From NCBI GenBank assembly GCA_023512255.1, contig JAILZY010000003.1, positions 1-64,000 on the forward strand: 64,000 bases of DNA, written 5' to 3'. This document shows, piece after piece, positions 8,314-17,027 of this stretch. The translations under genes were made by a program, and so were the position numbers. How positions within the stretch are numbered: position 1 is the stretch's first letter; each line of letters begins with the position of its first letter. Source of the DNA: a bacterium. GTDB lineage: Bacteria; SZUA-182; DTGQ01. The notes under the pieces are model-generated. The model was not told where the DNA came from and made no database searches. It saw only the letters and a program-made list of their open reading frames with translations.

Positions 8314-9509
8314 ATTAACGTATTGTTGCATGAATGATTAATTTCATTTAATAGATCAATTATTATTTGTGCTCCTTTTTTAGGATTAAAATTGTTTTTG
8401 GCAAAATTCAAAGCACCTTGGCAATATTTTTCGTATCGCTGCGAATCAAGGATGTGCCTACATGCTAAAGCCATTGCTTCTGGATCATTTGGTGGAACTA
8501 CTTCTCCGCTTATCCCTTGCGCTACCATTTCCGGTAACCCCCCAACATTAGTAGTTACTACAGGTATGCCGAATCCAGAAGCTAACGGAATAACCCCACT
8601 TTGGGTTGCCCAATGATATGGGATAACTATTATACTACACACTTTAAGGTATGAAAGAAGCTCAGGGTAAGAATACGAGCCAAAGTGTATATACCTTTGC
8701 TCATCTGTAAATCCAGCATTCTCTATAATTGTTTCAAACTTTTTAATTATACTTAAATTATTTTTGGAATTATTAGAACATATTAAAATTTTTATCTTTG
8801 GTATTAATCTTAAAAGGAAGGGTAAACAACGAAAAAAGTTATCAAAGCCATGCTCAGCATTATAATTAGAAATAAGCCCTATCACTGGGTGGCCTTCAGA
8901 CCAGGTTATTAATCTATCTAATAAACAAACATCAGGTTCATATCTATTTAAGTAATCAGTGAAATGAGGATGTGGAAACAACTTAAACCGATCAAATGGT
9001 AAATTATAGTAAGAAGTTAATAATTTTCGCGTATAATCAGTCATAACAAGAATTTTGCCTGCTAGATGAAAAAATGGACGATATAATTTAGCCCTTCTTA
9101 GATCATGTCTTTTATAAAAATTAGGATGAGGTTTATGGCAAATTATAACTGGGATTATTCCCACTCGACGAATAATCCAAAGTGCTAATGTATCAATTGC
9201 TGGTATTCGTAGATTGGTAGTAATTAAAATAGGTCCTCTCTTCTGTAGCCTAACAATCCATCGAATAGCTCTCAACCAATCGAATAAGTAAAAAGAGGCT
9301 ACGGCATACCTTTGCCATCCACAAGCAATTGATTGTTGTATTGTTCCTAAACTTCCAAAGTTCACCCATTTTACTTCATGAGGAGGCCTAAATATTTCCC
9401 TCTTTTGAGATCGCACGTTCACTTGAACGCCTAGTTGAGCGAGCGAATAAGTCATCAAATTAAGAAATTGAGCATCCGAATTAACTGGATCAATCCAATA
9501 AATATTCAT
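8307..9509 (-). CDS. Family 4 glycosyltransferase (GT-B fold)
   Basis: A 400-residue GT-B protein. The C-terminal half holds VIGLISNYNAEHGFDNF, the CSIIVIPYHWATQSGVIPLA segment and GIPVVTTNVGGLPEMV, which correspond to the nucleotide-sugar binding region of the GT4 family. The N-terminal half (MNIYWIDPVNSDAQFLNLM) is an acceptor-binding domain with no specific signature. It sits between the ExoA-like transferase and the Wzy-like protein in the AT-rich part of the locus. Donor and acceptor are unknown. Confidence 0.85.
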   Translation of the reverse strand: MNIYWIDPVNSDAQFLNLMTYSLAQLGVQVNVRSQKREIFRPPHEVKWVNFGSLGTIQQSIACGWQRYAVASFYLFDWLRAIRWIVRLQKRGPILITTNLRIPAIDTLALWIIRRVGIIPVIICHKPHPNFYKRHDLRRAKLYRPFFHLAGKILVMTDYTRKLLTSYYNLPFDRFKLFPHPHFTDYLNRYEPDVCLLDRLITWSEGHPVIGLISNYNAEHGFDNFFRCLPFLLRLIPKIKILICSNNSKNNLSIIKKFETIIENAGFTDEQRYIHFGSYSYPELLSYLKVCSIIVIPYHWATQSGVIPLASGFGIPVVTTNVGGLPEMVAQGISGEVVPPNDPEAMALACRHILDSQRYEKYCQGALNFAKNNFNPKKGAQIIIDLLNEINHSCNNTLII

Positions 9510-9696
9510 GCGATTTAAGAAAAATTTTCCCTATTCTATTTATTAGGATAAAAACATTAGACTTAATCGGAAATTATTTTTATAACTTATTGTTATTTAT
9601 AAACTTTTATTTTCAATAAAAATTTAGCTTTAACTAACCTATTGATGTATAAAAAGTTAGCTTGAAGCTTGGTTTTTAAAAGTTGTTTATTTTCAA

Positions 9697-10962
9697 TTAC
9701 TTATATTTACGATAAAGTCTATTACAGAGTGTGTTTGGCTGATATGCGGGTAACTTTTTAATCGCCCCTTGGGTGATCTTCCGGCCATTGTTGACAGGGA
9801 TTGGTGCCCAGGCTGCAGTAATGGTCATAAATAGCAGTTTTGAATTACTTATGCTTAGGGTCATCAGAAATATACTGCAAGTAATCAAAAAAGCGGCATA
9901 ATAAGCCAGGTTATCGTTTTTCTCGACTATTTGCCTACAACCCTTTTGCAATAAAAATAAAAACCATAAAAGATAGGGAATGCCACCAGTTAGAAGAAAA
10001 TCTATATAACTATTATGAGGATATAGATTTCTTGCGGTATTAGCGAGAACATTATGAGAGATAAAATCATCAAAATATCCTCCTAGTAATACCAGTAATG
10101 ACCTATCTTTGATGTAATTATAAAAATTTATCCACAGAGGGAGCCGAGAATCTAAGATAGAACCTCTCCTTATAACCCCTTGTCTAAATCGAGTTATAAT
10201 AATTGAAAGAATATTAGAACTATACAAAATGTAAGATAACCCAATAACTAAAATACAATAACCTAATAAATTTTTAAACTTACCTCTACGCCTTGCTATT
10301 AGATAAAAATTAATAATTAGCCAAAATCCTATACATACTCCATAAGTCCTCGAATAAGCAATAAAACCTACAAGTACACTTATAATGATGATAAACCAGT
10401 AAAGTATATAGTTTCTCTTTATCATACCTGTAGTTCGAGAAAATAAAGCTAATAGCATAATAAGCACCAAAACACTAGAATTAGTATCGCGTATCAATCC
10501 AGTAGCTCTTTTCACAATCTCTCTGCTACCAAGGCGCAAAACAGGTGTACTTTCTGTAAAAAAGTTATAAATAAACATAAGATTTGAAATTACAAGCCCC
10601 GTTAAGATACCTGTAGAAAAGCTCTTTTCCTCTAAAAAAAAGCTGAAAAACCCTATACAAAGAAAAGAAAATAGAACATTCACAAAAATTTTGTATGCTC
10701 CATATATTGAATTGTTATAAAGATTAACAGCTATGCCATAGGCTATTAAAATCAGTACATAACAATAATATTTTTTAAGAAGTTTTAAATATCCACGATA
10801 CTTAGCGAGAGTAAATAGGTTGATAATGATAAGCATCGGAGCAACGAAAATTTGAGATATCGATAGGCCGTAAAATGTATATCTTTCGCTTATGAGCTCA
10901 ATACTTATCAGTAAAGCTAAGGTATAATTTATGGCTCTTTTTAAAAAATTAAAATTAAACAT
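9697..10962 (-). CDS. Wzy-like O-antigen polymerase/ligase membrane protein
   Basis: A 421-residue integral membrane protein with about ten hydrophobic helices and a large periplasmic loop before NLYPHNSYIDFLLTGGIPYLL. That PHNSYxDxLxxGG motif is typical of the O-antigen ligase/polymerase family (Wzy_C). It probably polymerises glycan repeats in the periplasm. A second family member closes the other end of the locus (25189-26451), so one may be the polymerase and the other a ligase. The gene is very AT-rich. The polymerase-versus-ligase role cannot be decided from sequence alone. Confidence 0.82.
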   Translation of the reverse strand: MFNFNFLKRAINYTLALLISIELISERYTFYGLSISQIFVAPMLIIINLFTLAKYRGYLKLLKKYYCYVLILIAYGIAVNLYNNSIYGAYKIFVNVLFSFLCIGFFSFFLEEKSFSTGILTGLVISNLMFIYNFFTESTPVLRLGSREIVKRATGLIRDTNSSVLVLIMLLALFSRTTGMIKRNYILYWFIIIISVLVGFIAYSRTYGVCIGFWLIINFYLIARRRGKFKNLLGYCILVIGLSYILYSSNILSIIITRFRQGVIRRGSILDSRLPLWINFYNYIKDRSLLVLLGGYFDDFISHNVLANTARNLYPHNSYIDFLLTGGIPYLLWFLFLLQKGCRQIVEKNDNLAYYAAFLITCSIFLMTLSISNSKLLFMTITAAWAPIPVNNGRKITQGAIKKLPAYQPNTLCNRLYRKYK

Positions 10963-11002
10963 ATATATTAATAAATTATATCTTAATAGATGAATCTAAC
11001 CG

Positions 11003-12241
11003 CTAATCCTTTAAACAACTCCAGTACACACTTCGAATTTTCTGAATCCACTGAGACAAAGAAAAATTCTTCCTTACTTTCTCACGGGCAGATTCCCCTA
11101 ACATCTTGGCTAGCTCTGGATTAGTCAATACCCTTTCCATAGAATTGGCCAATGCAACCACGTTCCCAGGTTTTACCAATAGGCCATCAACACCGTGCTC
11201 CAGTATAGCCCCTATTCCTCCTACCCGCGTAGAGACTACTGGAACTCCAAAAGACATAGCTTCAAGTAGAGCCAAGGGAGTCCCTTCAGTAAGGGAAGAG
11301 ATAGCCAATACGTCCAAGGCCGTGTAAATATGGCTTACCTCTTTCTGAAATCCAAGAAAGCAAACTCTGTGGCTGATCCCAAGATTCCTAGCTTGTTCTT
11401 CTAGGGTTAGTCGGTTTGGTCCCTCTCCAACAATCCAGCAGAAAAGTTTGGGTAATCGAGGAATCAGCAGACTCACAGCCTTCAGTAAATCAGCCAAGTT
11501 TTTCTCTGGACTTAGACGCCCCACATAGCCAATTACTAAAGCGTCTGGCGCACAGCCAAACTGATGCCGAATTCGGTCGCGGCCTTCAGCTAAAGCTCGG
11601 CTTTCTAATCTTTCAGGCAAATCAACTGCATTTTGGATAACTATAATTTTATTGGAGTTAATTTTTATTTTATTAACTACATATTCTTTTATCTCTCTTG
11701 AGACAGCGATAATGGCTGTAAAAAAAGGTAAACTCCAAAGTTGAATTTTCTCATACCCTTTTACTCTCCAATTTGTACTAGTCCAACCGTGCAGAGTGCT
11801 AACTACCGGAATTCGTGCCATCCGTGCACAGATTATTCCCACGATATCTGAACGATAGCCATGAGTGTGGAGAAGTTGAATTTGATTTGTTTTAAGATAT
11901 TTTATGAGCTGAATTAAATTAGCCAAATCAAAGGCAAAGCGCATAGGGAAAATAACATATGGATAACCCCGATCTTTAACCTCACGCAAAAAGGCATTGT
12001 TATGGCTTTCAATATGAATAAATATACCAAGAGATGAGACGAAATTTACCCCTTCCCATTGAGGGATAGTAAGATGATCAGTTTGTCCCTCCACTCCATT
12101 CCTGGCTCCTATCCATTCCTGAATAGATAACACCACCCGCTCCGCCCCCCCCAAAGTCATGGGAGTAATTAGCTGCAAAACCCGAATTTGATTCGGGCCG
12201 TCACGCGCCCCCTTTTTATTATTATAATTATGCTCGTTCAA
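11003..12241 (-). CDS. Family 4 glycosyltransferase
   Basis: A 412-residue GT4 glycosyltransferase. It has the N-terminal MTLGGAERVVLSI glycine loop, LLHTHGYRSDIVG, and the C-terminal donor site VIGYVGRLSPEKNLADLLKA followed by SLTEGTPLALLEAMSFGVPVV, which holds the E-x7-E signature. The conserved core fits a retaining GT-B enzyme acting on the cytoplasmic side of the membrane. It lies between the Wzy-like protein and the GT2 gene. The substrate is not predictable. Confidence 0.9.
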   Translation of the reverse strand: MNEHNYNNKKGARDGPNQIRVLQLITPMTLGGAERVVLSIQEWIGARNGVEGQTDHLTIPQWEGVNFVSSLGIFIHIESHNNAFLREVKDRGYPYVIFPMRFAFDLANLIQLIKYLKTNQIQLLHTHGYRSDIVGIICARMARIPVVSTLHGWTSTNWRVKGYEKIQLWSLPFFTAIIAVSREIKEYVVNKIKINSNKIIVIQNAVDLPERLESRALAEGRDRIRHQFGCAPDALVIGYVGRLSPEKNLADLLKAVSLLIPRLPKLFCWIVGEGPNRLTLEEQARNLGISHRVCFLGFQKEVSHIYTALDVLAISSLTEGTPLALLEAMSFGVPVVSTRVGGIGAILEHGVDGLLVKPGNVVALANSMERVLTNPELAKMLGESAREKVRKNFSLSQWIQKIRSVYWSCLKD

Positions 12242-12286
12242 GTTAGGTTTTGATTGGCATGAATTTAACTACCGACACTTTTATCA

Positions 12287-12375
12287 TCATTCCCGCTATC
12301 ATCATTCCCGCGAAAGTGGTAATCCATGGATAGTTGCAGCAACACTCTTGATTCCCGCACTACGCGGGAATGACA
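12287..12375. repeat. ATTCCCGC/GCGGGAAT intergenic palindromic repeats
   Basis: ATCATTCCCGC occurs twice (with TATC between the copies), and GATTCCCGCACTACGCGGGAATGAC forms a hairpin whose stem is ATTCCCGC/GCGGGAAT. This looks like the short intergenic palindromes common in environmental bacterial genomes. No function is visible. Confidence 0.7.
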
Positions 12376-12510
12376 TGAAATGCCTGCACTTAGAAGGCAC
12401 ATACAAAACCGGAAGATAAAATGTGTTCGGTAATAAGACATGAATATTAATAATCACGTCAATGAACATATTTTTATGGTAAGCTGAACACAATATTATT
12501 GAAATAAATT

Positions 12511-12623
12511 CGCTCTTATATATCAGACACCATAAACCCTATATCAGAACAACCATAAACCCTCAAAGGAGCTTAGCTCTTATTAGGGTTATGTCTATCA
12601 ATGGTAGCTAATAAATAAGAGCG
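12511..12623. mobile_element. MITE-like element, family A copy 3
   Basis: A 113-bp element with ends CGCTCTTAT and ATAAGAGCG. It is flanked by a perfect 8-bp direct duplication, AATAAATT at 12503-12510 and 12624-12631. This is direct evidence that the unit moves by transposition with an 8-bp staggered cut. Confidence 0.95.
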
Positions 12624-12780
12624 AATAAATTATAAATTTTTACCAAAATATCTAATCAAAAATCATACCCAAAAACCAAAGTTGAAGCACTATATATCTA
12701 CTAAACATGAAAGGGCTCTATCACCAAGAAAAGTAACTATTAGGTCTCTATTATCCTTTTACTTGATACATCTTTTATCT

Positions 12781-13782
12781 TTATGTTATCTTCTTATGCT
12801 TCAACATCCTTTGGCTACATTTGGGTAAGATTGATTTCATTCTCTTGGTAAATTCCTTTTTCATACTCCGGGCAAAACAGGGTACCCTAGCAGGCATAAT
12901 AGCCCACCAAAACCACCATAATTTGGTTTTATAAAAGAGCTTAGTTTTGCAATCTGCTAATAGCTGCCGCGCTATTTTTGGTTTACCCATCAAAACATAC
13001 CATGCGGCATTATGTAACGTGTGCTTAGCTATATATTCTTGAAAATCAGGAAGCAAAGATGGAGGCACTTCACCCTTCCTAATTGCTTCCTTAGCCGTTT
13101 TCAATACCTTAAGAGTTGATTGCGTAGGGTGACTGGGATTAGACCATTTATCTACATCCTTAAAATATGTGGCTCCAATCTGCCAGCTAAAGGCAATAGG
13201 ATACTTAAGCGCGATCCGAAGCCACATATCGCCATCTTCCCCTATGGGTTCTCCCACAGGGAAACATCCTACATCCTCAAATACTCCTTTCGGAACAGCA
13301 ACCGCAGAGGACCATACCGGCGGGCTACCAAGGGCGGAACGAAAATAGTTAGGAATTAATCCCTCCCAAGGCGGCGAGGGGATATCTTTATACTGAAGCT
13401 GAATTACCTTACCATTAGATTCATGAACTTCATAGGCAGTGGCATAAGCCCCGGCTTCAGGAAAGCGCTTTCTCAACCTCAGGATAGTTTCCAGGAATTT
13501 CGGCTTCCAGACATCATCGGCATCCAAAAAGGCAATCAGCTCAGATGTGGCCTCGGCTATCCCCCTGTTTCTGGCCGCAGACACCCCGGCATTTTCCTGC
13601 CGAATCAGCCTAAGACGCGGCTCTGAAATGCTCTTGACCACCTCTGCCCCACCATCGGTTGAGCCATCATCTATCACAATAATCTCAAAATCCTGCCAGC
13701 TCTGGGCTAAAACCGACTCCACAGCCCGTCGAATCTCCAAGGCCTTATTATATAGAGGAATAACTACCGAAACAGCAGGCAT
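12781..13782 (-). CDS. Family 2 glycosyltransferase
   Basis: A 333-residue GT-A glycosyltransferase opening with VSVVIPLYNKALEIRRAVES. It has IIVIDDGSTDGG, the donor/metal site FLDADDVWKPKFLE and the catalytic-side GEDGDMWLRIAL. It should add a sugar to the lipid-linked intermediate. The C-terminal 80 residues are basic and aromatic and may lie on the membrane. It is flanked on both sides by miniature elements (families A and B), so it occupies a repeat-bounded cassette of its own. Confidence 0.88.
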   Translation of the reverse strand: MPAVSVVIPLYNKALEIRRAVESVLAQSWQDFEIIVIDDGSTDGGAEVVKSISEPRLRLIRQENAGVSAARNRGIAEATSELIAFLDADDVWKPKFLETILRLRKRFPEAGAYATAYEVHESNGKVIQLQYKDIPSPPWEGLIPNYFRSALGSPPVWSSAVAVPKGVFEDVGCFPVGEPIGEDGDMWLRIALKYPIAFSWQIGATYFKDVDKWSNPSHPTQSTLKVLKTAKEAIRKGEVPPSLLPDFQEYIAKHTLHNAAWYVLMGKPKIARQLLADCKTKLFYKTKLWWFWWAIMPARVPCFARSMKKEFTKRMKSILPKCSQRMLKHKKIT

Positions 13783-13865
13783 AGATTATCCATTGGTTAT
13801 CTATTCAGTTAGCTATCTTCCAGGATAGAAAAAATATCAGAGGCATAAATCCCCACTTTTTATGC

Positions 13866-13986
13866 TTTAGTGGTTCTTTCGCTAATTGCGTAACACAAGT
13901 GGGCAGCGTATCAATTACGCTATCAATTGTAGGGGCAGGCCTTGTGCCGCCGCAGCTTGCGCACTTTATTAGCGAAAAGACCATTT
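13866..13986. mobile_element. MITE-like element, family B copy 2
   Basis: About 120 bp with imperfect terminal inverted repeats: AGTGGTTCTTTCGCTAA at the left against AATGGTCTTTTCGCTAA at the right in reverse complement. The inner segments (GTAGGGGCAGGCCTTGTG, CTTGCGCACTTTATTAGCGA) are shared with the copy near 47.8 kb. No target duplication was found. Confidence 0.7.
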
Positions 13987-14018
13987 AGACACAACCTCTT
14001 AAAATTACCCTACTTCTT

Positions 14019-15020
14019 TTAGCAGCCAGGCCCTCTCTGTCCACCTTCTTTTGCTGACCCCAATACCTGCGATATCTCCCTACCCGTTGGGGGCAATAAT
14101 CCCAAAATAACCCCTATAAGCTCATCCTGAGATTCTTGAAAGGTAAATAGATGATTCTCATTCTTAATGATAAATTTTCGATAACCTTTTTCGGCCCACT
14201 TCTTGGCAATTTTCTGCTCAAATTCCACTTCAAAATAAAGCTTCCACCGATCATACTCACCAAAGATAAAGTTAATCTCTATATATTTTTTAACCCTTTC
14301 TAAAACATCCAAAAATAACTTGTTAAAATTAGGATGGAGAAAAGATGGTGAATCCTTACTTACCGCTTGCCTCAAAACCTCAAGTAGCCGAGCCAGCAAC
14401 CTATGCAAGCCACGATCTTTGATATTTCTCACCAAAGACTTCCAGGCACTAAGGCTCAATACCTTAAAATTCATAAGGTTTGTGAGATAGCCTCTGACTA
14501 TATCCCGGGCATAAGCAGGAGCTATTGCTGCCTTCTCCTCAGCCTCAAGAAAATTAAAAAGCACTGGAAAGCTCAACAAAATAAGTGAGGTTAGCTTCTG
14601 ACGACAGTACGGCGCGGCAAGAAGAGCGGTCATTGCCCCACCGCACAGCCCAATAAGGATAATTTCCTCAAGGCCATATCTAGTGATAAAAAAGTCTGCC
14701 GCATCATTTACATCATTTATAAATCTCCCCTTGTTGATCGAGGTAAAAAGATTAAAAAGCATAGCCTCATCCACACTTCCTTCACTTTCGCCAATACCGG
14801 CAGGATCAAACCGCAAGGCATAGTAACCCTCCTGCGCCAACCTCCGGGCCAGCCTGACATAAAGCCTGCGGTGAGCAATCCTATAGCCTGGCCCAGGATT
14901 TAAAAAAATAACCCCTATTTTCCGTACCCTCTCATCATTACTGACTAATGGAAGATGAGCTACTCCAAAAAGCTCTTGATCCGCTCTATTCTTAAAGCTC
15001 ACCGGCTCTTCTCTGAACAT
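14019..15020 (-). CDS. Exosortase-associated type alpha/beta hydrolase 1
   Basis: A 333-residue alpha/beta-fold protein. VIFLNPGPGYRIAHRRLYVRL followed by RFDPAGIGESEGS resembles the exosortase A system-associated hydrolase 1 family. The nucleophile elbow reads GLCGGA, with Cys in place of the usual Ser, as I recall for that family. It sits next to a second hydrolase of the paired type, 41 bases away. Such pairs accompany exopolysaccharide/PEP-CTERM loci, but no exosortase is in this window. The substrate is unknown; thioesterase or transferase activity is possible. Confidence 0.72.
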   Translation of the reverse strand: MFREEPVSFKNRADQELFGVAHLPLVSNDERVRKIGVIFLNPGPGYRIAHRRLYVRLARRLAQEGYYALRFDPAGIGESEGSVDEAMLFNLFTSINKGRFINDVNDAADFFITRYGLEEIILIGLCGGAMTALLAAPYCRQKLTSLILLSFPVLFNFLEAEEKAAIAPAYARDIVRGYLTNLMNFKVLSLSAWKSLVRNIKDRGLHRLLARLLEVLRQAVSKDSPSFLHPNFNKLFLDVLERVKKYIEINFIFGEYDRWKLYFEVEFEQKIAKKWAEKGYRKFIIKNENHLFTFQESQDELIGVILGLLPPTGREISQVLGSAKEGGQRGPGC

Positions 15021-15061
15021 TTTTCATCTCTTAAAATTCCATTCCTTACGAAGAACAGTTG

Positions 15062-15889
15062 CTATCCTAGCCACGAGAGTGTCTTTTCAAAGAGCGATCT
15101 TGAGCTGGTTATATATCTTTGGTTCGTTCCTTTTAGAATCCAAAAGGGATCATCTTGGATCACCACCCTAAGACATTGATTATTATCTTTAAAAACCAGA
15201 TCAAGCTCTCCATTTTTTTCACTATCCACCTTATTTGATATCTCTACCAGCAAAACCCTACTCTCAGGCCGTAGCCTTATTGTCTTTAGGTTAATATCAA
15301 AGAGGCTCTGATAGAAATCCTTGACCATTACATAACCTTCTACCACTACGGGGGTATTATTTTTTATCTGTTCGATAAGCTGAGCTCGATTAAATTTTAT
15401 CCTTTTGTGTACGATTCCCTGAATGGTCAGATTTGATCTTAGCGAATCATAGAGATACTCCCCAACATCTATGACCGGAGACCACAAAATAAGCCCCTCT
15501 ACTCCTATCTCTTTTGCAGCCACTAAAGAGGCAAAAACAGCCCCTAGCCTTAATCCTAACAAATAAACCTCTTCTACCTTTGCCTCCTGAGTTAAAAATT
15601 CAATAGCTTCTTTCGTATCAGAAAGATAGCTCTCTAATCGTGTACTCTCAAAATCTCCCTCACTATCACCATTTCCATAGTAGTCAAACAAAAAGGCCAC
15701 ATAGCCATTGGCTTGAAGGAGTCTAGCAAAATTAACCAATACTCGGTGAGAAAAATATTTTTCACTCCCGATTGAGTCGCAAAATATAACCCCTTTGCGA
15801 TTATTGGCATTTTTTACCCTCGGCTGGAAGAGAAAGCCAAAGAGATGATAATTATTTTCTTTATTTTTAAAAAATAGCGGCTTGGTCAT
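15062..15889 (-). CDS. Exosortase-associated type alpha/beta hydrolase 2
   Basis: A 275-residue alpha/beta-hydrolase-fold protein with FDYYGNGDSEGDFE and an elbow reading GLRLGA, where Arg replaces the nucleophile Ser. This pattern is what I recall for exosortase A system-associated hydrolase 2, so the protein may not be a classical serine hydrolase. Its start overlaps the end of the upstream pyruvyl-transferase gene by 23 bases, so the two are co-translated. It probably works with hydrolase 1 on a glycan-locus intermediate, which is inference from neighbours. Confidence 0.7.
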   Translation of the reverse strand: MTKPLFFKNKENNYHLFGFLFQPRVKNANNRKGVIFCDSIGSEKYFSHRVLVNFARLLQANGYVAFLFDYYGNGDSEGDFESTRLESYLSDTKEAIEFLTQEAKVEEVYLLGLRLGAVFASLVAAKEIGVEGLILWSPVIDVGEYLYDSLRSNLTIQGIVHKRIKFNRAQLIEQIKNNTPVVVEGYVMVKDFYQSLFDINLKTIRLRPESRVLLVEISNKVDSEKNGELDLVFKDNNQCLRVVIQDDPFWILKGTNQRYITSSRSLFEKTLSWLG

Positions 15890-17006
15890 CTTCTCTATAA
15901 CTTGATCCCTCCCATATCCAGTTCCTCATGGCTAAAGTTTCAGCTACTTTTAAAGGTAAAGATGGGCTGCTTGCTCTCCCAGCAATAATCTCTCTAATAC
16001 GCATAATTAGCTCATCTACCTCAAAACTATCTCTGCAAAGAATGAGCTCCAAAGGCATTTTGATTTCAGATGCCCAAGCTAGACATTTAACATGATACGG
16101 AAGCATTATTGTCGGCGTTTGAGTCATATATCCAAATACAGCGGCGTGAAGCCTCATAGCTATCAGACAGCGAAGACTAGCTATCCATTTTAATACTACT
16201 ATTGGATCTGAATTATAGAAAAGATGCTTAACATAAAAACGTGATTTAAGTCTTTCAGCGATTTCGGAATGAAGTTCATGATCGCCATAAAATGGATGTC
16301 CATTGAAATCTATAAGTACAATCTCATCTATTTCTTCAGGATAAAGCTTACTAAGTACCTGAAGCACTTTTTGCTTACATACCTTTTCTCTGTTAGTATC
16401 TCCACCAATATAACGTTCATAATTACACAAAGCCAACCCGATTCCACGACGTGTTATATCAGATTTTATTTGCTCTATGGAATAACCAAGGCTTTTGGGA
16501 AGCAACACTGCCAAGTCAAAAGTTTTTTCTATTTGAACACATGGAGCAATTTGTTTTGCAATTTCAAAACTAGATTGATCTCTAAGCCCTACAAAAGAAA
16601 GCCGTTTAAGTAATGATGAGCATACCTTTTCTGCTTTTAAATCTCTAAATGGGCCAATTGAAACACCAAGAGCCACGTGTGGTCCCTTTCCAGACAACTT
16701 AAGTAAATCAATAATACCTTTCATACTGTTAGAGGAATGGAGAACCGATCCTCCTCCTAAGATGATATTCTGTGCTTTAAATGCATGGTAATATAAGCGC
16801 AGTCTATTTTCACCTATAAAATGTTTTTTCTTTAAAAATGCAGGATATATAAAATGTGATCCATTGAATAAAGGAACTTGTACTGCGGTCACAATAATCT
16901 TATCAGCTTTCAAAAATCTCTTCCCTCCCCAGCTTGTAACTGCAAGAAGAGCGTCATCACCAGTATTATTCATTCCATAATAGCCAGAAATTAATATATT
17001 CTTCAT
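15867..17006 (-). CDS. Polysaccharide pyruvyl transferase family protein (CsaB-like)
   Basis: A 379-residue member of the polysaccharide pyruvyl transferase family (PF04230). It begins ILISGYYGMNNTGDDALL, has the ILGGGSVLHSS glycine loop, and keeps the late MRLHAAVFGYM histidine motif that corresponds to the CsaB active region. Enzymes of this family transfer pyruvate from phosphoenolpyruvate to a sugar as a ketal, adding negative charge to a surface glycan. It follows the second family member by 21 bases and overlaps hydrolase 2. Confidence 0.85.
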   Translation of the reverse strand: MKNILISGYYGMNNTGDDALLAVTSWGGKRFLKADKIIVTAVQVPLFNGSHFIYPAFLKKKHFIGENRLRLYYHAFKAQNIILGGGSVLHSSNSMKGIIDLLKLSGKGPHVALGVSIGPFRDLKAEKVCSSLLKRLSFVGLRDQSSFEIAKQIAPCVQIEKTFDLAVLLPKSLGYSIEQIKSDITRRGIGLALCNYERYIGGDTNREKVCKQKVLQVLSKLYPEEIDEIVLIDFNGHPFYGDHELHSEIAERLKSRFYVKHLFYNSDPIVVLKWIASLRCLIAMRLHAAVFGYMTQTPTIMLPYHVKCLAWASEIKMPLELILCRDSFEVDELIMRIREIIAGRASSPSLPLKVAETLAMRNWIWEGSSYREDDQAAIF

Positions 17007-17027
17007 AACCTGGGCGTATAACGTATT

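Larger units (their letters stand above)
12242..12780. other. Intergenic gap with three kinds of repeat
   Basis: About 540 bases with no gene. From left to right it holds ATTCCCGC-type palindromic repeats (12287-12375), a possible 70-bp inverted-repeat segment bounded by TGTGTTCGG and CTGAACACA (about 12419-12491), and a family A element. A 63-codon frame over the palindromic repeats is not credible. Confidence 0.6.

Noticed and set aside
12302-12493. 63-codon frame over palindromic repeats
   Set aside because: It covers the ATTCCCGC repeats, has no ribosome-binding site and no protein-like composition.
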